The position numbers and the translations under genes were made by a program. The notes beneath the pieces were generated by a model, which was not told the DNA's origin, did no database searches, and worked only from the letters and a program-made list of their open reading frames with translations. A stretch of DNA of 64,000 nucleotides, taken from Tieghemostelium lacteum. Lineage: Eukaryota; Evosea; Eumycetozoa; Dictyosteliales; Raperosteliaceae. Of this stretch, positions 56,723 through 64,000 are shown piece by piece. The DNA is taken from contig LODT01000051.1 in the NCBI GenBank assembly GCA_001606155.1, positions 124,001 to 188,000 of the forward strand. The letters are read 5' to 3'. Each line of letters starts with the position of its first letter. Position 1 is the first letter of the stretch.

Positions 56723-56771
56723 ACTACATTGACATTTATTTATTATCTATAGAAATAAACAAACAACCACT

Positions 56772-57637
<866 letters not shown>

Positions 57638-58476
57638 TGTTTAAAAATTTAAAATAAAAAATTTAATTGAAAATCCATAATTTGGATAAAAAAAAATATT
57701 TATAATGATACTCCTTATCTTATAATAATATTAACTCTACAATTTGGTTCTATATACTTTTATAATAATATTAATGTCTATCTCAAAAATTAAACTCCGT
57801 ACCTTGTTAGTTGACTCAAATAATTTTGAGCTTTTTAATATAATAGATAAGGAGTATTATAATTAATCTATTTCCTTTTTTGGTGAATATATTATTATAA
57901 TGTTATCTTAAGAGAAACCAAAAGGAATTATTTTATAGATACTTAAAAAAATTATTGACATAAATAGATTTATAAACAAATATTAAGTTCAATCACACAT
58001 TACAGTTAAATTTAAAGAGATAAATAAAAAAATGTTCAAATTTAAAACAATTTTTATGTTTCTATTTATTTCTGTTCTTTTTATACTTGAATTATTCATC
58101 TAGAAAATAAATTCATTATAGATAAACTCTTTACACAACTAGTAGGCTTTTGCCAATCAAGTTTAAACAGAACAACTACAATAACACAAATAAAAAATAT
58201 TTAATTTCCAATTCTAATTCCAATACCATAACTTTCCTTCCTCTCATTCAAACTTCAGATTTCAAATAAAGATTTAAATTAATAATGTCACTAGTGTAAC
58301 ATTCTTTATAACTTTAATTTTCATTTTGTGTGAATTAAAAGATTGAATAATACAAATGGCAATTTCTAAATCTATCCAAATAGTTCAGCTTCAAACTTTA
58401 AAAGAGTATTAGAATATCCACTATTTAAACTAAAACTTACTAATAAACTCAATAAGATGTGTATAAATATTCTAAT
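57638..58476. other. Gene-poor AT-rich intergenic DNA
   Basis: About 840 bases without a convincing exon on either strand. It contains one inverted-repeat pair (described separately) near its left end. The remainder is AT-rich sequence with short homopolymers. Confidence 0.5.
57701..57864. repeat. TIR-like inverted repeat pair, possible tiny MITE
   Basis: ATACTCCTTATCT at about 57708..57720 is repeated in inverse orientation as AGATAAGGAGTAT at 57845..57857. Both are flanked by matching AT-rich sequence (ATAAT outside, TATAAT/TAATAT inside). The enclosed ~125 bases are not self-complementary and have no ORF. The layout fits a very short non-autonomous DNA element or a regulatory palindrome; no target-site duplication can be claimed in such AT-rich flanks. 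Confidence 0.5.
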
Positions 58477-58573
58477 TTAAGGCACCAAAATTAACTCAAT
58501 TAGATTCAAATAATGAGAATAACCATTGAATGCATCACTGGTGTCTTTATAGGACTCCCATGTCGTCTTTCCA
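58477..58573 (-). pseudogene. Orphan terminal exon or gene fragment
   Basis: After an ACATAG acceptor-like site at 58574-58579, a frame reads GKTTWESYKDTSDAFNGYSH, then YLNLIELILVP and TAA at 58477-58479. The wording is strongly protein-like: aromatic, polar and with balanced codons (GAC, ACC, GTG). It resembles the end of a galactose-binding-like or CBM-like beta-sandwich strand set, but that is an impression. No upstream exon was found in the 300 bases between here and the stop of the CBM49-like gene on the same strand. So it is either the last exon of a gene with a distant 5' part or a relic of a duplicated secreted-protein gene. Confidence 0.4.
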
Positions 58574-58879
58574 CTATGTATGTAAATTAGATATTAAATA
58601 ATAAAAATTGGAAATCATATAAATTTTTGTTTGATTGTTTGAATATTCCATGTGTTATTTCTATCAAGAATATTGGGAGTAATAAAAAAAATAAAAAAAG
58701 TTGGGCCCAAGTAACTTTTGAGTTTCAGTTTAAAGTTTTCTTTATTTTGTACTACATCTTTGGATTAGCACAATATGGAAAAAAGGGAGCTTTAAAGAAT
58801 GATTGTTGGATAAATATGTTGAATTTGAGATTGTTTTTGGTGAATGTTGTGATGTGAGTGTTGATTTTTGTGGATCAAT

Positions 58880-59794
58880 TTATTTAGCAAATTCAATATA
58901 TGTAACCTTGAAACTGACTGGTCCTTTCTTGGAGACACAACCAAAGGTAAATTCAGTACCTGGTGCCATTGGGAATTTCCAAGCTGGAATAGCAAAGTTA
59001 CCATTTTCAGTGAATTCAACACCCCAGATATCTTTCTTTACATCTCTTGGGCTGAACCAATCACCAGCAAATTCCAAACAAGTAATAGCCTTTTTGTTCA
59101 TGTTCTTGATTACACCGTTATATTGTTGAACTTCAATACCATTTTGTACCCAAGAACTAGTGTTATCAGGTTTGGCAGAAATCATACAACAGTCCTTGCT
59201 AGCACATACAATTGGAGCATTGTAGTTTCTGTATGGGTCAGTAGCACATCTCTTCATTGCCATGATATCATCAACATAGACACGACCTTGATCCTCAGTA
59301 CCTAAAGTCAAAATTTGAATACCATCATATAAACCAGGTTCCAAAAAGTTTGTGTTGATTGTAGCTTGGATCCATTTACCTGCAAGAATACCGCTGGAGT
59401 TTCCACAAATGGATTCCTTACCCCACAAGAAGAAATCTTTGCTGACTGGTGTACCTGCTTTAGTGAAACGAACGTATAGTTTTTGACCTCCAGTTGTACC
59501 ACCGTGTACCCATAGAGATACAATACTGACTTTAGCTGGGTCAATTGGGTGTTCCAAGTGCATATAGATACCTTCATAGTTCTTTACGACCCAGGTAATG
59601 GATCTGTTACCAGAATGAGTTGGTTTGTCATTATCAAATTTTCTGGTACTGGCCCAAGACCAATCCTTAACAGTTGGGTGTAGAGCATCACCATAGATGA
59701 GTAAGTCACAACCATCAGTGCAACGTGATTGTACACTTCCAACTAACAATACTGTACTGATACAAAGTAATAATAAGTAATTTTTGAAATACAT
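58880..59794 (-). CDS. Secreted protein with C-terminal CBM49-like cellulose-binding domain (304 aa)
   Basis: Single exon. A signal peptide (NYLLLLCISTVLLVGSVQS, about 5-23) is followed by a Cys-containing beta-sandwich module (RCTDGCDLLIYGDALHPTVK to VYVDDIMAMKRC). It resembles a galactose-binding-like carbohydrate module: the ILTLGTEDQGRVYVDDIMA end strand is typical. The last ~95 residues fit CBM49: a hydrophobic NKKAITCLEFAGDWFSP strand, IWGVEF, and then AIPAWKFPMAPGTEFTFGCV, the family's proline/glycine signature. CBM49 proteins bind cellulose in dictyostelid stalk, sheath and spore walls. No catalytic domain is seen. The upstream region carries several G-boxes, which suits developmental expression. 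Confidence 0.75.
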   Translation of the reverse strand: MYFKNYLLLLCISTVLLVGSVQSRCTDGCDLLIYGDALHPTVKDWSWASTRKFDNDKPTHSGNRSITWVVKNYEGIYMHLEHPIDPAKVSIVSLWVHGGTTGGQKLYVRFTKAGTPVSKDFFLWGKESICGNSSGILAGKWIQATINTNFLEPGLYDGIQILTLGTEDQGRVYVDDIMAMKRCATDPYRNYNAPIVCASKDCCMISAKPDNTSSWVQNGIEVQQYNGVIKNMNKKAITCLEFAGDWFSPRDVKKDIWGVEFTENGNFAIPAWKFPMAPGTEFTFGCVSKKGPVSFKVTYIEFAK

Positions 59795-59900
59795 TCTCTA
59801 TTATTCTAGTCTAGATGATTCTTTCAAAAATAGTTGATTTGAATAAATAAAATTTTAAAATTATATTTGTTCTATTTATATTAAAATTATTATTCAATAT

Positions 59901-59986
59901 TGGGTGTGGGGGTTAATATACATATACGGTAATTATTATAATACTTGTTATTGTTGTTGTTGTTGTTGTTGTTGGTGTGGGTGTGG
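59901..59986 (+). promoter_or_regulatory. G-box cluster upstream of the CBM49-like gene
   Basis: TGGGTGTGGGGG at 59901..59912 and TGGTGTGGGTGTGG at 59973..59986 lie 107-192 bases upstream of the ATG (minus strand gene). A third run, TGTGTGTGGGGGTG, is at 60519..60532. These match the G-rich/CA-rich elements bound by the dictyostelid G-box-binding factor in prespore and stalk genes. Between the first two lies a (TTG)n run at 59951..59974. Function is inferred from the match. Confidence 0.45.
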
Positions 59987-60801
59987 TCAATTGATTTTTG
60001 TATAAATGCGCAAATTGTGTAATATGCAAAATACAACAAAGACACAGATACAAACAACAAATTGGATTTAAACCCTGTTTTTAATTTGGATATGCCCCAT
60101 CCCCATGTGTCTGTCATACACAAACTTTGTATATTTGATGCAACAGAAATATTCTTTAAATCTGATTTTAGGTGGAATCATTCTGTTGTCCAAACCCTAT
60201 TATCATACATCTTTTAATTTTTTAAAAGTCCAAACAAAAATTCAGTTAAATCATTAATCCGTATTTTAAATTTATAATAATAATATTTTTAACAATAACA
60301 CTGTCTTCTAAATACTACTATGTCATTATGGTGGTGCATATCTAGGTGTGTATTTATAGAAAACATGTCACATTACGAAATTAAAAATATCTTTGTAAAC
60401 CATTCCAATAATTATTATTATAAATAGTATATTATATCTATATATGATCAATATCTTTTAGATCTTTTTATACTAAATTGTGGGTATCTTTAATTTAATA
60501 AAAAACAACAATATATTTGTGTGTGGGGGTGAAGTTTGTCTTTTTTTTTAATATTAACATCTGTGTGTTAAATATTTGAATGAGAGAGAGTGAGAATTGT
60601 ATACTAATCTAGATGATTAATATCAAAATCAAAATTACTACTAATATTTAACAATATTTATAAATGTCAAAATCATTGTGTGACTTTTTATAGTAGAATA
60701 GATGTAGAATACACGCAATAAATGATTGGATGAATAAGTTTGTGTTTAAGATTACTAAGATACAAATTCATGCGTAATATATGATAAAACATGTTATTGC
60801 T
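59987..60801. other. AT-rich intergenic DNA
   Basis: About 800 bases upstream of the CBM49-like gene and downstream of the small coiled-coil gene (both minus strand). Apart from the third G-box at 60519..60532 no gene or repeat is visible. Confidence 0.5.
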
Positions 60802-61156
60802 CTATGAATGATCTTCTTCATCAACTTGATTTCTCCCTATTCTTTCTTTAAGTCTATCTACTTGTTCTAATTTTACTAGATATCTCTGTATTGATTGATT
60901 TAGTTCTACAGTTGACGTGCATAATGTACTAGATTCATTGGTTTTCTCTAATAATAATTTAACAATCTCTCCTCTATTTCTAAGTCAGTATATATAATCC
61001 TTTTTTGTATAGTACCTGAATCTATACCAACAATTTATCAACTTGTTTTTCAACATTTTGTAATAATAAAATAGTTTCAATATCAGCTTCTTTTTGACTT
61101 AGTTTTTGTGTTTCATTTATCAATGATTGTATAGTTTTGTTAATTTCGTCATTCAT
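60802..61156 (-). CDS. Small coiled-coil protein (about 97 aa)
   Basis: Exon 61028..61156 (MNDEINKTIQSLINETQKLS..VDKLL) has a GTATAG donor. Exon 60802..60966 reads IVKLLLEKTNESSTLCTSTV, then QSIQRYLVKLEQVDRLKERI, ending DEEDHS. The phases agree only if the acceptor is the AG at 60967-60968; other AGs nearby give a stop or a frame change. Both parts are continuous heptad-like helix, like small subunits of coiled-coil complexes (BLOC-1/BORC-type or kinetochore-type), but I cannot name it. It is too short and interrupted to be found as one long frame. Confidence 0.55.
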
Positions 61157-61236
61157 TAGACACAATCATAAAAAAAATGAGTAGAAAAATTGAAAAAAAT
61201 ATGGTTTGGAGAGTGTAGGTTGTGCTGAGATGAGTT

Positions 61237-63004
61237 CTATTTATTTAATTCCAAACCTCTTTTTAATCTTTGAATTGTTGATTCTTTTCCTAAAATTGAA
61301 ATGGAAACAGGAATACCACCACCAACTGGTGTACCTAATAAAAGATAACGTAAATTACTCATTAATTGATTGGATACTGTTGTGTTATTGTCACTTTGTT
61401 TTAATATAATATTATAAATATTACTTGAACTGAATTCTTGTAAATTTTCAAATACCTCGATTAACTTTTGCATATTTTCATCTGAATTCAAATAATAAAT
61501 ATTAAATATTAAAACCTGATTGAGCAGTGTTAAATTTTAGTTACTTACATGAATCATTTTTCCAAACTTTTAATTTCATCTTTTTAGCATCATCAGTGGT
61601 GTAATTGATAGAACGGAAATAAAATGGTAATATCAATAAAAGAAAATCTTGAACTAGATGTACTCTTTCTTTTACACATTGCATTGTTTTCTCTAGATAT
61701 TCTTTATCATTAACTAACTTTTGATCTAGTATCTCCTGATTAGGATATTTTAAAAGATCATTATAAACTTGCTCTAACATTTCTTTATCTATTTGTCCAT
61801 CCATTAACATTCTAATATGCTGAACATTAATCCAATCCAATCTATCTAAATTCACTACACTTCCACTCTTATTTAAATCCTCTAATGAGAATTTATCAAT
61901 TAGATCTTTCATTAACAGTATTTCACTTGGTTGTTGTTGTGTTGTATTACTATTATTACTGTTGGTATTAGTGTTGTTAGTTGGAGGTGTCCAACCAAGT
62001 AGAGATACAAAGTTAACTAGTGCTTGTGGGAGATATCCTTTGGCTATATATGCATCTACTGATACATCTCCTTGACGTTTTGAGAGTTTTGATTTATCAC
62101 TATTAAGAAGTAAAGGTACATGACACATTTGAGGTGGTTTCCAACCAAATGCCTCATAGAGTATAATGTGTTTAGGGGCTGAATTCAACCATTCTTCACC
62201 TCTAATTACATGTGAAATACCCATTAAATGGTCATCCACTACCGATGCTAAATGATATGTAGGGAATCCATCAGATTTCATTAGAACCTGGTCATCTATA
62301 AGTTGGTTTTGAAACTGTACCTTTCCTTTCACCAAATCATAGAACTTAGTAACCTTTTCAGAAGGTATCTTTAATCTTATAGTATGTGATTCGTTATTCT
62401 TTAATTTCTCATCCACCTCTTCTTTAGTCAATTTCAAACAGTGTCTATCATAGAGAGACATTGAATGCTTGTTTTTTAGATTGATACGAGAGCTATTAAG
62501 TCTCTCTGAAGAACAAAAACAGTGGTATGCGTGACCGCTGTCTACAAGCTTCTGAGCATATTCCTTGTATATAGGTAGTCTCTGAGACTGTGTATAGGGT
62601 CCGCATTCCCCAGGTTTATTAGGACCCTCGTCATACGAAACCCCTGCCCAGTTTAGACAATCTTCTAGATTTTTAGCAGAACCTTGTACTAGTCTGCTCT
62701 GATCAGTGTCTTCTATACGTAGAATAAAAGTACCATTATTCTTTTTTGCAAATAAATAATTAAATAGTGCTGTTCTAAGTCCACCTAAGTGTAGACTACC
62801 TGTTGGACTAGGAGCATATCTAACTCTAATGTTAGATTGTTGTTCTGTTAATGTATTATTATTATTGGAAAAACCATGGTTACAATAATTTCGTTTATTT
62901 ATAGTAACTCCTGAATATTGATTGTTTGATATGGATTGAAAATTAATAAATAAATTTCTGTTAATATTGAACTGAAATTGATTTGTAAATAATTTTCTAA
63001 TCAT
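61237..63004 (-). CDS. Mitochondrial glutamyl-tRNA synthetase
   Basis: Exons 61549..63004 and 61237..61481 (phase 1) give about 566 residues. A basic presequence (MIRKLFTNQFQFNINRNLFI) and Asn-rich linker precede the class I catalytic core. The HIGH-type motif is RYAPSPTGSLHLGGLRTALF (about 62-81), and RIEDTDQSR follows at about 96. VIRGEEWLNSAPKHI (about 268) and the KMSKS equivalent KLSKRQGDVSVDAY (about 308) complete it. The C-terminal anticodon-binding part ends with LGTPVGGGIPVSISILGKES and RLKRGLEL. This bacterial-type GltX architecture, with a presequence, marks the organellar enzyme. Confidence 0.93.
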
Positions 63005-63287
63005 GTCGTTGATTTACAAAATGAAAAAATAAAAATGAAAAAAAGATCAGATTAGATGTGTACAAAAATAACAATGACCGATTGAGAATTATTAATATAT
63101 AAACACACAATTCAAATAAAAAAAAATACGATTGATGGTATTGGATAATTTTATTTGAATTGGTGTGAAAAGTCAAAAACATCTTTTTTTTTTTATTTTT
63201 CATTTTTTATTTGTCACTTGCAATATCATTACTTTAGTATTAGTACATTAGTGTAATTCAATACAATAAAATAAATTATATAGGGAA
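63005..63287. promoter_or_regulatory. Bidirectional promoter between mitochondrial GluRS and LRR gene
   Basis: 283 AT-rich bases between divergent start codons, with a T-run at about 63183-63194 and A-runs at 63120-63126. No specific element recognised. Confidence 0.35.
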
Positions 63288-64000
63288 ATGGGAAATAATT
63301 TATCACAAACAGCTAGAGATCGTATATATATTTGTAAATCCAATGGATGCAGAGATTTGAATCTCAGTGGATGCAGTTGTAAAACCATACCAAAGAGAAT
63401 ATTAAGATTCAGAAAACATTTGAATAAATTAAATGTTGGAAAGAATACAATACAGGAATTCTATACTCAGATTGAAAGATTTACAGTACTACAATCATTG
63501 ACAGCTGATAGCAATGAGATTAAAGAGATTTGTCCAAATCTCTCAAAATTGGAGAATTTGACTTATTTGGATATTTCAAATAATATGTTGACAACAGTTC
63601 CTAATAATCTCAAGACACTGGTGCATTTGAATATATCATATAACCAAATTAACTCTTTTAAAGGAGTTCAATTGGTACTTCCTAGAATGGAAGAATTTTT
63701 GTATGCATTCAACAATGTTCAGATATTCCCTACTGAGATTTTAGAATTGACAACACTAAAGAAACTTGATCTATCTGGTAACAGATTAAACTATCTACCG
63801 GATGAAATCAATCATCTCATCCACTTGGAACATTTTAATATCTCAGAAAATGTCTTTACTACATTCCCAACACCAATTGCAGGTTTAGTAAATTTAAAGG
63901 TATTAAAAATGGCAGGCAACAATCTAGGTACCCTTAGTAACCAATTTACACTTCTACATCAACTAGAAGTCCTAGACTGTACATCATGTGGTCTTACCAG
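63288..64000 (+). CDS. Leucine-rich-repeat protein with N-myristoylation-type start (partial)
   Basis: ATG at 63288 opens a frame that runs off the window end (237 codons visible). It starts MGNNLSQTARDR; Gly2 with Ser6 is the N-myristoylation consensus, suggesting membrane attachment. A short Cys-containing cap is followed by regular 22-24 residue LRRs: LENLTYLDISNNMLTTVPNN, LKTLVHLNISYNQI, LTTLKKLDLSGNRLNYLPDE, LIHLEHFNISENVFTTFP and LVNLKVLKMAGNNLGTL. In dictyostelids such N-terminal LRR arrays occur in LrrA-like and in LRR-phosphatase or LRR-kinase proteins; the C-terminal domain lies outside the window. Confidence 0.8.
   Translation, partial: MGNNLSQTARDRIYICKSNGCRDLNLSGCSCKTIPKRILRFRKHLNKLNVGKNTIQEFYTQIERFTVLQSLTADSNEIKEICPNLSKLENLTYLDISNNMLTTVPNNLKTLVHLNISYNQINSFKGVQLVLPRMEEFLYAFNNVQIFPTEILELTTLKKLDLSGNRLNYLPDEINHLIHLEHFNISENVFTTFPTPIAGLVNLKVLKMAGNNLGTLSNQFTLLHQLEVLDCTSCGLT

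Noticed and set aside
58627-58857. 76-codon + strand ORF beyond the CBM49-like gene
   Set aside because: Starts at TTG, is homopolymer-rich and lies in the 3' region of the minus-strand gene; no protein-like features.
59890-60123. 77-codon minus-strand ORF with poly-Asn
   Set aside because: Built on the (TTG)n and G-box stretch; low complexity and no homology-like motif.

Overview
The window is nuclear DNA of a dictyostelid social amoeba. Evidence: very AT-rich intergenic DNA with oligo(dT)/oligo(dA) runs just upstream of start codons, compact GT..TAG introns of roughly 40-210 bases, CAA (Gln), ACT/ACA (Thr) and AAT (Asn) homopolymer runs inside exons, and lineage-typical products (a ComC-like EGF receptor-type protein, a CBM49-like secreted protein, tripeptidyl-peptidase/sedolisin, F-box/LRR-like proteins). 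Coding GC is visibly higher and poly-Asn/Gln tracts are shorter than I would expect of D. discoideum, so another dictyostelid genus is likelier; I cannot name the species.

Layout. 1-4 kb: the 3' end of an unknown gene and a GBA2-type glucosylceramidase. 4.1-12.2 kb: a 2616-residue minus-strand protein of 20 tandem ~83-residue repeats in two classes plus a duplicated C-terminal module; its 5' exons match repeat units exactly. This is the most unusual object here. 12.8-15 kb: a secreted sedolisin. 15.1-17.6 kb: a cluster of three tiny two-exon genes, two of which arose by a local direct duplication. 17.6-23.2 kb: a CENP-L-like gene and a methyltransferase that overlap tail to tail by 4 bp, two doubtful small or decayed loci, and an acidic RING-finger protein. 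23.5-26 kb: an accessory patch holding a nuclease-like plus kinase-like composite gene and coding remnants. 26-31 kb: two convergent VIT/CCC1 metal transporter paralogues, guanine deaminase and a Cof-type HAD phosphatase. 31-35.6 kb: the ComC-like surface protein.

36-57.6 kb: a TPR/SET/MYND methyltransferase, the NUBP2 cytosolic Fe-S assembly ATPase, an unknown gene, an MPP6-like exosome cofactor, glycerate kinase, an unrecognised multi-exon gene with an intronic hairpin, GCN1, cytosolic-type alanyl-tRNA synthetase, an F-box/LRR-like protein and an EGLN/PhyA-like prolyl 4-hydroxylase. 57.6-64 kb: a TIR-like inverted repeat, an orphan terminal exon, the CBM49-like secreted protein with G-boxes upstream, a small coiled-coil protein, mitochondrial glutamyl-tRNA synthetase and the start of an N-myristoylation-type LRR protein.

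Most genes are housekeeping and unlinked in function, as is normal for dictyostelids. The thematic groupings are translation and its control (GCN1, AlaRS, GluRS), nuclear functions (CENP-L-like, MPP6-like, RING) and metal handling (two VIT transporters, NUBP2). No tRNA, rRNA, CRISPR array or complete transposon was recognised. All intron boundaries are inferred by eye from GT..AG sites and frame continuity.
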